Assembly: GCA_030323885.1 (NCBI GenBank)
Contig: CM059200.1
Coordinates: 1,628,299 to 1,692,298 of the forward strand
Reading direction: 5' to 3'
Length of the DNA: 64,000 bases
Origin: Branchipolynoe longqiensis
Lineage: Eukaryota; Annelida; Polychaeta; Phyllodocida; Polynoidae
Positions 33,464 through 44,367 of this stretch are shown in pieces. The notes beneath the pieces are model-generated. The model had not been told where the DNA came from and did not search any database. It saw nothing but the letters and a program-made list of their open reading frames with translations. Every line of letters begins with the position of its first letter. The first letter of the stretch is position 1. The position numbers and the translations under genes were made by a program.

Positions 33464-33550
33464 GTTGGTTGGTTGTTGGAGTTTTACTTCCTGGCCACAT
33501 CTAAGGTCATATCAGGACGGGTACAGACTTGTGACAGTGCGCACTCGTGG
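33464..33550 (-). mobile_element. SINE family A, tail-only fragment
   Basis: GTTGGAGTTTTACTTCCTGG to GTGACAGTGCGCACTCGTGG, then broken. Confidence 0.8.
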
Positions 33551-34232
33551 CGCACTGGACTGTACCACCTCATATAGTTTACTATATAAATTATATCAAT
33601 TACTTTTCTTTTTCTATGGAAATTTGTTTCCCTTGGCCACAAATATATGATTGTGAGCTTTTTAATTTAATGAGTGTCTATAGACTAGATCACGGTTCCA
33701 GCGGCGCGGTGCATTGTGGGATGCATCAGAGCAAAACAAAGCCACGAGAAGCACATGGCACATGCTAATACACTGGGTGCAGCTATCAAATGTGTTAGTT
33801 TCAGCTCATCTCAGCTCTTGTTTGAAACATAGAATACCAAGTAAAGAAATATATATAATAAATTAAGATATTAATCTTCTATCCAGCATTGCATTTACAT
33901 CAATATAACCAGCACAACTTATGCCATGTGCATTTAAATTTAGACAAATCTAGGCACTCAGACTAGTGTCATAGACATAGCCAGAGTCAGTTTTATTTAT
34001 TTTATTCATGTTTTTATTTATATTCTATGGTTTATGGTGAGTTGTGTCTTAAACATATTTATTATATTATTATATTGCATCCTTCCATCCATGTCTATGC
34101 CAAATTGTTATCTATTTCTAGTTATTTTGAATAAAATGCCAGTTTTGCCCTACGCGTATCGGCAAACTCAATGGGCGTATGCCTTTGCTTTGCTCCCAAC
34201 GCCGCTTTACGGCGCAGTCGGAACCGTGATGT
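33551..34232. other. Unassigned spacer
   Basis: AT-rich; nothing recognised. Confidence 0.35.
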
Positions 34233-34372
34233 AGTATATTGGCACATAATTGATTGTCTGCTTTTACATGTAAAAGTGATGGTTCGAACAAAAAACAAAC
34301 ATTTCTCGCCGTGAATATGGCCTATGCTGCTGACACGGTGTAAAGCAACCACCAATCAATCAATCAAACTCT
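34233..34372 (+). mobile_element. Short SINE with (AATC)n end, copy 1
   Basis: CACATAATTGATTGTCTGCT, TTACATGTAAAAGTGATGG and ATTTCTCGCCGTGAATATGG lead to GGTGTAAAGCAACCACC and (AATC)n. The other copy is inverted at 60438-60573. Its TTTACxCCGTG-GGCAGCAT block parallels the family-A tail TTTACGTCCTGGCAACAT. Confidence 0.65.
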
Positions 34373-34506
34373 GTTCGGTGAATGCAGGTGCAGTTGTGAC
34401 GTCACACAGCACAGTGCGGTTTGACGTATCTAATTGGGCATGCACAGTTTGATACAAGAGTCGTGACCCACCAGGGGTTTAAACAGATAATATCCCAATG
34501 GGAGAG

Positions 34507-34825
34507 TTGGTTGGTTGGTTATTGTGGTTTTACATCCTGGCAACATCTAAGGTAATATCAGGATGGGTACTGACTCATGGTGACTTTATAATGATGGCCC
34601 ACTGGTAAATCAGGCCGCCAGCACCGTGACCTGTTATCTCACTCAGTCACATTCTACTGACACTGCGCTAACCAGTCCTTAACCTATCCTATTAATGCAG
34701 AGTGCCTGGCTACGAAGCAATAAGTATCAATTTTATAAGTCATTGGTTTGACTCGAGCTGGAACCAAACTCCTGATCTCCCGCACGCGAGGCCCGCGCTT
34801 TACCGAGTTGGCCACCACACCCGGT
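34507..34825 (-). mobile_element. SINE family A
   Basis: Complete, with an 11-base loss in the body (GGGTACTGACTCATGG). Confidence 0.83.
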
Positions 34826-34907
34826 GCTACTACACAGCAGACACCCTACAATCACTGACTACATACACTAACCAATTCACAACCTGCACAAGTATACTGG
34901 TATGGCA

Positions 34908-35218
34908 GTAGGGCAGCACTATAAAGTTACCATGAACGGACCTTGTCAGAAATCAGTACCTGTCATGATATGACTCGAATTTAACCACCCTATCTCTCTG
35001 AGGTTGCGGACGCACCTGATATCCCACTCAATCACATTATCCTGACACTGAGAAAACCAGTTCTTGTCCTTTCCTAATAATGCCAAGCGTCTGGCTAGGA
35101 AGTGACAGGTATCAATGTTTAAGGCATCGGTTTGACTCAATGAGGGTTCAAATCCCATGATTTACCAAAACAGGGAGACGCATGCTCAAATCAGTTGGCC
35201 ATGCCATCTGGTCCTCCT
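34908..35218. mobile_element. Two opposed family-A SINE fragments
   Basis: 34908-34977 is a plus-sense body piece (GGGCAGCACTATAAAGTTAC). 35016-35218 is a minus-sense head half ending TTGGCCATGCCATCTGG. About 40 unrelated bases separate them, so this is an inversion or two insertions. Confidence 0.7.
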
Positions 35219-36440
35219 GACTACTGAGAGGTAGAGGTGCAGTATTAGTTAGTTATCCTCGAGCAGGATATATATACGGCACGTAGAATTGCCAGTTCCA
35301 ACCAAGTAACAAGCCTCATTGAATATTGATTTGTTTGTTTGTTGTTGCTTTATGTCCTAGCAACATATAGTGGGTGAAGATTGAAGATGCACAGTCAAAT
35401 GATCTCTAGTCTGTATTGACGCATCAGTAGAATGGAGCAGGGAAAGTGCTTGGATGAAACCTAACATCCTGCATTTGTCCGCTAACACCTGATAATGCTA
35501 AGCCAATGTGAGAATGTCTCCATCTTTGCAGAAATTCGCCTCCATTCAGGATAAAGGAAGCCCAACAGCAGCCGGTCACCAGCCCAACAGTAGCCATCAG
35601 GAGCCTGAGGCACCGTTAAATGATTCACATGTAGCTGTAAATGAGATTAGATTGTGTTGTTTATGGCCGCTTCATGTCCAATATATTTTAGAAATGACTC
35701 AAATCCCAGATTGATTGAAAATTGCAGAAATCCATGAAAATCGTGGAGATCTGTCATTGCTGATTTACTGTTGAGGGGAATGTGCCCATGTCTCCCGCTC
35801 ACCAAAACATGCAGAGAGAGTGATGAACCGGAAACGGGGTGACAAAAGGTGTGAAATCCCACTGGCCAATCAGGTGGAAGGACAGTCGACTCGTCTCGCC
35901 ACCCAAAGTTAAGACGTAAAGGCGCAGCTGGTGGCAGCGGTGGCATGTCGTTCCCGCGAAATCAAACACAATGGGACATTGCGACCAACCCCATGGCAAT
36001 ACCCGCTTCCAACTTGCCCCATCTTCGTGTACCTAAATAGATTCTTGTTATTCTTGTAACTGGATTAGCAAGCAATTTCGAGTAGCGGCTGCATTTGTTG
36101 CCTCCTGTCAAATTGTGTTAAATGCGCTGAAATTGGCCAGTCGTCTGTTTTTTTTTGGCAAGATGGGATTTAAGCATGAGGGCTTCTGAGATGCACAGTC
36201 AGTGCGAAGTTTTCAAAGTTCCGCTGGTCCTTCAGGAGAGAATGAAGCTGTGGCTCAGCACGCCAGGTTACAGCCTCAGCTTACAAGACGGCAGTTGGTA
36301 TTGGTGTCCCTCCCACTCCTATCATTCAGTATCGGCCCTAGACGTTAAACTAACTTTGTGCACATAATCACGTGACCAAAGTTGGTAGGATTCTTGCCAT
36401 GCATTTGTTTCTAATGTAGATTCCAGTGAAATTATGTATT
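35219..36440. other. Unassigned region with one SINE tail
   Basis: A minus-sense family-A tail lies at 35330-35370 (TTGTTGCTTTATGTCCTAGC). The rest is unassigned. Confidence 0.4.
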
Positions 36441-36720
36441 GTATAACACGTTATGCTCATATTATTTAGGCTGCAGGGCCTTAGTTGTCTTCCACCGTCG
36501 GGCCGTCGGGCCAGTGGGCGCTGTACCGCCTGTACTCTCCCGGCTAGGGGGCCCCTGCCTCTGGCGATCATCCAATCAGGTGGGAGCGCTTCCGGGAGAG
36601 CTGACCTCGGGCGGTGCAGTCTCTATTCGGCCTCCATTCGGTCGGAAATTTGACTTTATACTACTACTATCTATTATTAAACAGAGGGGCCTTTCGAGGT
36701 TCAGCCAGAGATAATCTCAT
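36441..36720 (+). mobile_element. Element-end module with 25-bp motif
   Basis: GTATAACACGTTATGCTCAT (36441-36460) is the recurring motif. It is followed by GC-rich sequence with GGCCAGTGGGCGC and then TTTATACTACTACTATCTATT, the same order of parts as at the DIRS-like ends. Confidence 0.4.
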
Positions 36721-36844
36721 CCAACTCTATATCTGTGTGTTGTTGTCTTTTGTGTTCTGTCCGTAAGAATATAAATAATACCAGCAAATATTTTCAATTG
36801 CATGTGAAATCACAAGTTCCCTGGATGCCAAAGTTGCCTAGTCC

Positions 36845-37215
36845 GGTAGTATTGAATTTTAACTTATAAAGATGAATATAACAGGGTATCCATTCTATAC
36901 TACCTTACTTTAGTTTGAAGTTAATTTTATTGTAAATGGCTAACTTTTGAGATATTTGTAGTGAAAACAAGCGGAATGCACGTACAAATGCTAACACAAT
37001 AGGCTTCAGCAGCAACACAGTCTAGTACATTGGTATAGTATCCATTTCTATGCAGCTATACATTTTAACTTTGCATAGTCAGATGGTTTTGAGTTTCTGA
37101 GGTTGATCACTACAAACTACATTACTTTATTTGAAGTGACTTTGCTTTAAAATGAAAAACTTTGGAGATATTTGAAGTAGAAGCATGCTAAATTAATGTT
37201 GGTATACTTGTTCAA
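36845..37215 (+). repeat. Dispersed repeat C, two copies in tandem
   Basis: Copy 4 is about 36845-36990 and copy 5 about 37055-37215. Both carry TTTGAGATATTTGTAGTG-like and CATAGTCAGATGGTTTTGAG-like blocks in the same orientation. Confidence 0.62.
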
Positions 37216-37371
37216 AATCATGACCCTACCGGCTGCATCATTAAAATGTTCTAGTAAATTAGCCTACTTTGCCCTCTATGCAGCAACAGGTGTTTGTTTA
37301 ATAAATGATCTAATCTAGAAACATGTTGGACCAGGTATGGGTGGTGGGCGACCTAGTTAATAACTGTGGGG

Positions 37372-37665
37372 TGGAACTGAGGATTTGAACCCACGAGTTC
37401 CTACCCTGATCGAGTTAAACCGATGACTTTAACATTGACACGTGTCGCTTCCCACCCAGTCGCAAGACATTATTAGGAGAGGGCAAGTACTGGTTGGCTC
37501 GGTGTCAGGATAATGTGACTAAGTGGGATATGGTCCTGACTGCGGGGGTTTCCCAGTTGGGAAGCACCATAAAGTCACCATGAATGTGCACTGTCACAAG
37601 TCGATACCCATCCTGATATGACCGTAGATATTGCCAGGACATAAAACTCCAACAACCAACCAACC
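37372..37665 (+). mobile_element. SINE family A, head truncated
   Basis: It starts before the B-box region (GATTTGAACCCACGAG) and is complete to AACAACCAACCAACC. Confidence 0.82.
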
Positions 37666-37944
37666 ATCTCCCCGCACACACCCTCAGCCTTAACACAGAA
37701 TTGTATTACACTGCGCACACTGTGAGCGTAGTAACACGATGCCACGCACGACTCCCCGCCAGAATTTCCTGCATAATTTGATCAAAGAATTAAATTTTGC
37801 AGACACAGGAGACATCAACCCATGTTTCTGCTGTCTCTTTCTGACAAACAGCATTCAACACGCAGCCTGCACATATAGCCGACCTTCCATTGTCAAGATT
37901 CCAGATAAGCTGGCTGAATGAATTGAGCATCCGCTGAGTCAAAC

Positions 37945-38062
37945 CAACGACATAACAATTTATACTTGTCGCTACCTAGTCTTGTGTTTTGCATTACAGC
38001 CAGGAACAGTGGAATGAGGTGATCAATTATTTATGATTGAAATTTGCCCGGCTTAACCAAAT
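37945..38062 (+). mobile_element. SINE family B, truncated
   Basis: GAGTCAAACCAACGACATAAC to GGAACAGTGGAATGAGG and GATTGAAATTTGCCCGGC. Confidence 0.68.
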
Positions 38063-38191
38063 AATGGACAAAAATAAAAATAAGCCCCCCCCTCACAAAC
38101 CCACCGAGTGTGACATGTGTTGTGCAAAATGTTACACAGAGGAGGACTCGAACACAAGTGATGCATTCATTTGTTGGTAAACCTGATATAT

Positions 38192-38410
38192 TTTATTCTG
38201 CTCAATAGCTCTCGTGACTCACCTTTTCCAGTGCTGAAGCACTGGTCTTCTGGCAAATTATGATCAGTTACACAAATTGGCATATACATATATACAATAT
38301 AAAATGTATTATGCAATTATAAATACTAGTCTTCTGGCAAATCATGATCAGTTACACAAAAATTGGCATATATATATATAGGATATATAATTTATTATGC
38401 AATTATAAAT
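38192..38410 (-). repeat. Hairpin repeat H copy 2 plus 86-bp duplication
   Basis: The H copy runs 38192-38270 (CCAGTGCTGAAGCACTGGTC, a near-perfect stem). The downstream segment from TCTGGCAAATTATGATCAGT to TGCAATTATAAATACTAG is then duplicated once (to about 38410). Both halves carry the 25-bp motif in the form TTATTATGCAATTATAAA. Confidence 0.68.
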
Positions 38411-39034
38411 ACTGAACTTGCATGTGTCTTACTGTTTATCTTGATATCACATAATTACTTCTAGACTATATCAGTGCAATGTATCAGGGTGTGAAATCAG
38501 TTATTAGAATACCTTATATGTTGCCAGGACGTCAAACTTTAACAATCAGGCAACCTAACATCAGTTATGTACACAATTGGTAACAATTAGCATACTGGAT
38601 TACCTATGGGAGATTACAAAGTGGTCAGAATTAATCACACCGAAGGAGCCATGCACTGACATTTCTAGATTTGTTTGTTGGGGGCAACATCTAAGTTACC
38701 CCAGATTTGCATTCCTAGAAGATTCCATCAATGGCCAAGTATCAATTATCAACGTGACATGTTCCCTGTAGTGCTAGGTCACGTGGTGCGGATGGAATAA
38801 AAGTGGATCCATTGGAATTAGCATAACTGTGAGCACAGTGAGGGAATTCGGAAGAATGTCTGTCCTCTCAAATGACTAATTCACAAACTCAGTCTGAATG
38901 CAGATTGCCTGCCCCACTTCCATTCCGAGGACTAGAAAAACTTGCAAATCTAATTATGAATTTGTAATGAAGAAAGCACGCCTAACTATATCAGTAACAT
39001 GTTCCATGAATATTCGAACATGCGTCTCGTTTTG
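38411..39034. other. Unassigned spacer
   Basis: A lone family-A tail-like string (ATGTTGCCAGGACGTCAAAC) lies at about 38518. Nothing else recognised. Confidence 0.4.
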
Positions 39035-39350
39035 TTCTTCTCGAAGATTCATACTCCCCTGTCATGGATAAGTCTGAATAGACTTGTTTTCGCCATTAGA
39101 CAGTCTGTCGATAGAAAGCCAGAGCCTACATTTTTACTGACCCAAGGAAGTTTTAACCTCCCACACCACATAGACATGGTATGAGAGCAACCGGCCTTTG
39201 ATGACACTGTAAGTTATACACAGTGGTGGAAATCCAAATTGGCAGAGGTGGGAGCACGGGGAATCGAACCATTGACCTTGAGATTAGGAGTTTGACCACG
39301 AAAAATGTCAGACAATCTAACCACACTGCCACATAGAACATCTGGTGGCC
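39035..39350 (-). mobile_element. tRNA-headed SINE family D, copy 1
   Basis: On the minus strand the head reads GTGGCAGTGTGGTTAGATTG with a B box GGTTCGATTCCCC. The body contains CAGTGTCATCAAAGGCCGG, and the element ends near GAAAACAAGTCTATTCAGAC. It shares no clear body with family A. Confidence 0.75.
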
Positions 39351-39449
39351 AAGTGAGATGCGATTTCAAATCCCGGTGACAGCATTTCATGAAGGTGGTT
39401 CAGGCTATAAATACCACACATAGGTTGATACAATCATGGTCATAGTACT

Positions 39450-39472
39450 TCTCATATATATATATGTATATA

Positions 39473-39527
<55 letters not shown>

Positions 39528-39705
39528 CTTAAGCAATTATTCGAGTATAAAGGCACGGATAGAGTTTCTATTATTATTTGTTAATATTACTGCTATCTGA
39601 TGTCTGGCCACCATCGGCGCTATTCCTAACCAGGGGCCCTCACCAGTGTGATTCATGCTCGGGATTGATATATATATACATATCTTTATATATATATATA
39701 TATAT
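39450..39705. repeat. (TA)n tracts around an element-end module
   Basis: (TA)n at about 39455-39523 and 39667-39703 bracket the motif GCAATTATTCGAGTATAAA (39533-39551) and a segment with CCATCGGCGC. The module points opposite to the corresponding part of the 13.7-kb element, so it may be the end of another element. The long DIRS-like copy starts right after it. Confidence 0.55.
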
Positions 39706-39754
39706 GATGGGAGGGGGGGGTAGAAGGGGGGGAAGCCATCATTCCCCCTCCAGC

Positions 39755-39763
39755 CTATATAAC
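39755..39763 (+). promoter_or_regulatory. TATA-like box of the DIRS-like leader
   Basis: CTATATAAC lies 137 bases before the gag ATG. Sequence and distance match the minus-strand copy at 13352-13360. Confidence 0.5.
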
Positions 39764-39899
39764 AACTCCTGCCAGCCATCATGGCTAGGCACTATCCTGG
39801 GGTCTTCCTGAGCTGCCAAAGCTGGTCAGTCTTCTCCAAACGCCCGCACTGACCACTTCCCACCTCCTTTTCTACACAAGCCATGATGCCACATGCAAC

Positions 39900-41274
39900 A
39901 TGCCGCGTCAGGGATCATCCAACAAGAAGAGGGGCCGAGGCCGGCCAGTAAAGCTGCGCTCCCAGGAGGGAGCCTCTACAACACTGCCGATACAGCTTCA
40001 CCCACGGGACACCGATCCCATGGACAGTCATGCAGGCAGCAGTAGCACGCCACGCACAGGCACCGGCGCACCCAAGATTCCCCGTAACCTGCATTCATCA
40101 AGCAGCATGGACCCGGACTCCGACGATTCCTACCCCGACCCGGGCCAGCGGCCGACCAGGCAACGAACACCCGACAGGCAGCGCACTGCTCGGGAGGACC
40201 AACGTATCCAGCAGATGGAGGAGCGCATACAGGAGCGAATTACAGCCCAGATGGATGCTATGCAGATATCCATCCAGCAGATAGCTGACAGACTCTCGGA
40301 AGCGTGGGCCCCACGGCCACACAACCACCGGACACCCAGGCAGCGGACTAAGCGCGAGGCCGGGAGAGAACAGCCACACAGGCAGGAGGACTGCGACCGG
40401 GAGGATAATGGGAGACGCAGGAGGGACGACTCCTCCTCCTCATTGGAAGCCTCACTGGACAGGCACAAGGGCGAGCAAAGGCGGCACATGCACCCGCAGC
40501 GCCCGAGGTGCACCAGCAACAGTGGCCGTCACCGCTCCCCCAGCAGGGCTGAGCGGCGAAGACGCAGGAAGAACGACGACCGCGACACCGGATCGGAGGA
40601 CGAGCTCGACAGGCACCAGGGAAGATACAGGAGGATTGAAGGTAGGAAGGCAATTCTCCACGACATGTTCATAACCAACCCCATATCAAAACCATATATG
40701 TACATCAAACGGCCCAAATGCAACTCGGTCGCGCAGAAGCTAGCTGCGAGGAGCTCCATGACCGAGAGGACATGAGGGCATTTATGGCACTGCTAGATGA
40801 CCACCGGGCGTACAATAAACGCGACTTCCCACACATGTTTGCCCACCTAAAATGTATCATGGATGACTGTATGAGGAAGCCATGGGTGGATGTCAGGGAG
40901 TGGTCCCAAAACATTTTCGACATGGTCGAGAAGGAGACCATATCGTGGCATGACCATCAGGAAATACAAAACGACAGGGCCAACTTCGCCCCCACACACA
41001 CCCATAACCCCACCCACTCCAGAGATGACCGGGTGAACACCGGCAGCGTGGCTGACAAGACCAATAAGGGGCGCATAGAGGCAGAATCACATGAGCGTCT
41101 GTGCACCGCATTCAACTCGACAAAGAGCACTGTAACCAAAAACAACACCATCAGGAAGGAATGAACGATGTGGTCCATGCATGTCCATACTGCTACCGGG
41201 TAACACAGGCATTCTACGACCATGCTGAACAAAACTACCCGAGGAAAACTAGGTACAACATGGCAAAAAACTAG
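39900..41274 (+). pseudogene. DIRS-like gag with two frame breaks
   Basis: The N-terminus is MPRQGSSNKKRGRGRP, an AT-hook-like DNA-binding patch. A Ser/Asp-rich region follows, then a coiled coil (about residues 95-130, QQMEERIQERITAQMD), an Arg/Ser/His-rich stretch (about 150-235) and a conserved block with DMFITNPISKPYMYIK. The reading frame is open for 291 codons to 40775. Compared with the other copy, four bases are lost at about 40767 and two gained at about 41122. Between these points it continues in the frame starting at 40718, and it closes with NMAKN at 41272. The C-terminal part has a CxxC pair (HACPYC). Presumed role: a nucleocapsid-like protein that packages the element RNA. Confidence 0.8.
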
Positions 41275-41417
41275 AGAGGGGGGAAGCAGGAAGGGCCCAT
41301 GGCCCGCAAGCAACCCCCACAAAACGCACCGCACATCGAAACAACACCATCGGTAGACGCGACACCGTACCACCCACGGACAAACCTCATCACACTGAAC
41401 ACAGCGAAAGCAGCAGC

Positions 41418-44087
41418 ATGGCCCTCGCCCCCCGACATCAAAGAGAAGATCACAGCCACCCCTGTGGGGCGACCGATGTGGTAACCCACAACCGAGCACT
41501 GCATGGGAGCAGGCGAGGGGAGGCGACCGGCTGTCGCAGTGGCCCGGCAGGGTGCCTCCCCACAAGCCCCACCACCTCGGGGCAACCCCCCCGGCGCAGG
41601 CCCCTTGACTTTCCACTAATACGGAAGCACTGCGCGGCAGACAGTACTGAAGTCCCGGGCAGCAGCATATGTATACAGCTGGCAGCATTCCAAAAGCACC
41701 GCCAAGAAAAATGGCCACACCCACACGGATGCCTCAACAGTGACAGAGCTGACATATACCACACTGTACGCAGCACAGGCATGCCCAATGTGACCCATGG
41801 ACGCATCCCAGTCCCCTCCGGGTTAAACATCAGCAGCTGGAGGAAATACCTATCCACATCATATGACCACAGGCAACTCATAGACTTTATCGAGTATGGA
41901 TTTCGACTGGGATACATGGGACCAGAGTCTGATACTGGACAGGCACGAAACCACCCTAGCGCATGCCAGCACCCTACCAGGGTAAAGGAGTACATTGTCA
42001 AGGAGGTGAGCTGTGGCACCTTGTATGGCCCATATCATAAGCCCCCCTTCCGCCAATGGTTCCATGCCTCACCCCTAATGACACGAGAGAAAGCGGTCCC
42101 AAAAAAGCACCGCATTATCGCAGACATGTCCTTCCCCAGCAAAGGTTCCATTAACGCCTACATCATCAAGAATACCGCCCTCGGCCATACAAGTGAGCAC
42201 TGCCTCCCCACTGTCGATGGCTTCACCAGGGAACTCAGGGAGGCCAGTCGAGGTAGCTACATGTTCACGATGGACATAAGCAGGGCCTATAAGAACTTCA
42301 GGTCCTGCCCCCTCGACTGGCCTTTCCTCTGGTCATGCTGGGAACAAAACTACTACCTCGACATCCCCGTACCATTCGGCGCACGCGGATACAGCTGCCA
42401 CATACAACAGGTGGTGGAGGCGGTGGTATACATACTACGTAACAAAGGGATCAAAGCCACGATGTACTTAGATGACCTGATCGTCGTAGCATCAGACAAG
42501 GCCATGTGCGACGCTCACTTTGACATGGCGCGCCAGGAATTTAGGCAGCTGGGCCTCCCAGAGGCCATCGAAAAAACACAGCCACCAGCCCCAGCAGTCA
42601 CGTGGCTGGGGATCGGCATAAATGCCCCGGCCATGACCCTCACAATCCCGAGGGAAAAGATCAACACCACCATCAAGCTCATCAAAACCATAGCTGACAA
42701 GCACGACATCAGCAAGAAACAGCTACAATCCATGCTCGGAAAACTGCTCCACCTCTCAAAGTGCGTCCTACCAGCCTGGCTCTTTGTCGGCCGCCTACTA
42801 CAAGCACTCCGGGATATGACCACTAACCGCACGGTCGTCACTGAAGAGATGAGGCGCGACATGGCATGGTTCCCGGAGTTCACGCACCAATGGAATGGCA
42901 CCTCCATCATCCCTCCAAACAATCCCAGCCGGCACATCGTCATAGACGCATGTCTGGGGGGCATAGGGGGGGGGAACGAAACACACGCTTACTCCATGCA
43001 GCTCGATGAACACCAAGCCCATGACCAGGACAGAATCACACAGCTGGAGGCGGCTAACATCCTGGTAGCATTACATACGTTGGTACGGCCCAGCGACAAA
43101 GGCAGCCACATCGCTATCGAATGTGACAACACGGCAGCAGTGCAGGTCCTATTGACAGGGCAGGGACACAACCCCCGCCTCCTTCAAATAGCAAGGGCGG
43201 CATGGATGTTCCAGGCCGTACACAATATCTGCATAACATATCAACATTTAGCCGGGGTAGATAATGTCCTGGCCGATGCGCTCAGCAGGGCCCACATCAG
43301 GGAGGTGCTCCGCGATACCGCAGCACGCATATGCGTAGAGAAGGGTATCTCTCCGATTACACCATCTGTCCATGCCTACGAACAACTCCAACCCATTCTC
43401 TCCCACAGATCCAGCATACGCGAAGCTCACCCGGGGGGTGGAGGTCTGGCAGACAGAAGCGAAGGCGCCAGGCACCTGGGCGAACTACAACAGCACGGTA
43501 GCAGCCTACACCCGACATTGCCACAAGTATGGAGTGGCCCCCCTCGCCCCCACACCCATGGAGGTACGCTGCTGGCTAGAGGAGCTAGCGGCCCGACAGT
43601 GCCCATCATCGGTCGCCAACTCTGCATCACACATATGGATGCACTTCTGCATACAAGAGGCCCCAACGGAACCCCTCGACCACATAACAGTCAGGCTCAC
43701 CCTCGATGCACTAAGAAGATCGAAGTCACACATGCCTCACCCAGCAAAGGACGCGCCCATACATGTTATAAAGGCGGCAGTGTGATGGCTCAACCACACC
43801 AGGGAGGGGCAGGTAGTCGCAACGGTGATCCTAATAATGTTCTTCATGGGAGCCAGGCAGTCGGAGGTCGCCCCGCGACCCGCAGCGACCTTCGATCACA
43901 CCAGACACACCACCCAGGCAGATGCAACAATCAAAGTGGGCTGCCTGCTAATCCACCAGAAATGGGCGAAGAATATGCAGGCGACCCACCAATCTCGCGA
44001 CAGATGGATGGCCCCGTCGAAAGACCCCTGATTCTGCCCAGTAGCCGCCTACACAAAGATGATACAAGAATCGCCTACCACCTATAA
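41418..44087 (+). CDS. Reverse transcriptase / RNase H polyprotein of the DIRS-like element
   Basis: An open frame of 889 codons. RT: KKHRIIADMSFP near residue 230; motif A FTMDISRAYKNF with the catalytic Asp at 286; VPFGARGYSCH before motif C; motif C YLDDL at 350-354; VTWLGIGIN just after it. RNase H follows: Asp 510 (VIDACLGG), Glu 544 (QLEAAN), Asp 570 (IECDNTAA), Asp 620 (VLADALSR), a complete DEDD set. Similarity stops near residue 650; the rest overlaps the recombinase in another frame and is probably not a domain. The ATG used is the first in this frame, but the conserved frame at 41299 suggests the original start was there and a frameshift now separates them. Copies the element RNA into DNA. 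Confidence 0.88.
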   Translation: MALAPRHQREDHSHPCGATDVVTHNRALHGSRRGEATGCRSGPAGCLPTSPTTSGQPPRRRPLDFPLIRKHCAADSTEVPGSSICIQLAAFQKHRQEKWPHPHGCLNSDRADIYHTVRSTGMPNVTHGRIPVPSGLNISSWRKYLSTSYDHRQLIDFIEYGFRLGYMGPESDTGQARNHPSACQHPTRVKEYIVKEVSCGTLYGPYHKPPFRQWFHASPLMTREKAVPKKHRIIADMSFPSKGSINAYIIKNTALGHTSEHCLPTVDGFTRELREASRGSYMFTMDISRAYKNFRSCPLDWPFLWSCWEQNYYLDIPVPFGARGYSCHIQQVVEAVVYILRNKGIKATMYLDDLIVVASDKAMCDAHFDMARQEFRQLGLPEAIEKTQPPAPAVTWLGIGINAPAMTLTIPREKINTTIKLIKTIADKHDISKKQLQSMLGKLLHLSKCVLPAWLFVGRLLQALRDMTTNRTVVTEEMRRDMAWFPEFTHQWNGTSIIPPNNPSRHIVIDACLGGIGGGNETHAYSMQLDEHQAHDQDRITQLEAANILVALHTLVRPSDKGSHIAIECDNTAAVQVLLTGQGHNPRLLQIARAAWMFQAVHNICITYQHLAGVDNVLADALSRAHIREVLRDTAARICVEKGISPITPSVHAYEQLQPILSHRSSIREAHPGGGGLADRSEGARHLGELQQHGSSLHPTLPQVWSGPPRPHTHGGTLLARGASGPTVPIIGRQLCITHMDALLHTRGPNGTPRPHNSQAHPRCTKKIEVTHASPSKGRAHTCYKGGSVMAQPHQGGAGSRNGDPNNVLHGSQAVGGRPATRSDLRSHQTHHPGRCNNQSGLPANPPEMGEEYAGDPPISRQMDGPVERPLILPSSRLHKDDTRIAYHL

Positions 44088-44367
44088 ACACCAACCCTTC
44101 CTAGTGTTCCCCGAGGACAGGGCAACAATGGCCATCCCCTACATTGCCAGACAATGGAAGATGGCCCAACAGGACGTGGGGGTCCAGCAACCGCACACCC
44201 TCCATGCCATACGAAAGGCAGCAGCAACAGTGGCATTCACTTTGGGGAGCACCAAGCTGGAGGTCCAGCGATTCGGTGGTTGGGCATCTAACGCCCATAA
44301 ACAATATATCATCACAACCGACTCACAGAAAGTCAATCACGCCCTCATACAGGCCACCAAAAAATAG
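43372..44367 (+). pseudogene. Tyrosine recombinase of the DIRS-like element, two in-frame stops
   Basis: One continuous frame of 332 codons, overlapping the RT polyprotein in a different frame. The N-terminal half has a SAM-like core-binding look (APGTWANYNSTVAAYTRHC). The catalytic residues are all visible: Arg in GARQSE (codon 43855), His and Arg in LHAIRKA (44203 and 44212), Trp in FGGWAS (44281) and Tyr in HKQYI (44305). TGA stops at 43783-43785 and 44029-44031 interrupt it. Both sit where a C-to-T change in a CGA codon would produce them, typical of methylated-CpG decay. It would have integrated the circular DNA intermediate. Confidence 0.85.

Noticed and set aside
40957..42019. Minus-strand frames of 255 and 189 codons opposite the DIRS-like element
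   Set aside because: The plus strand carries recognisable gag and RT motifs here; the minus frames show none and arise from codon bias.
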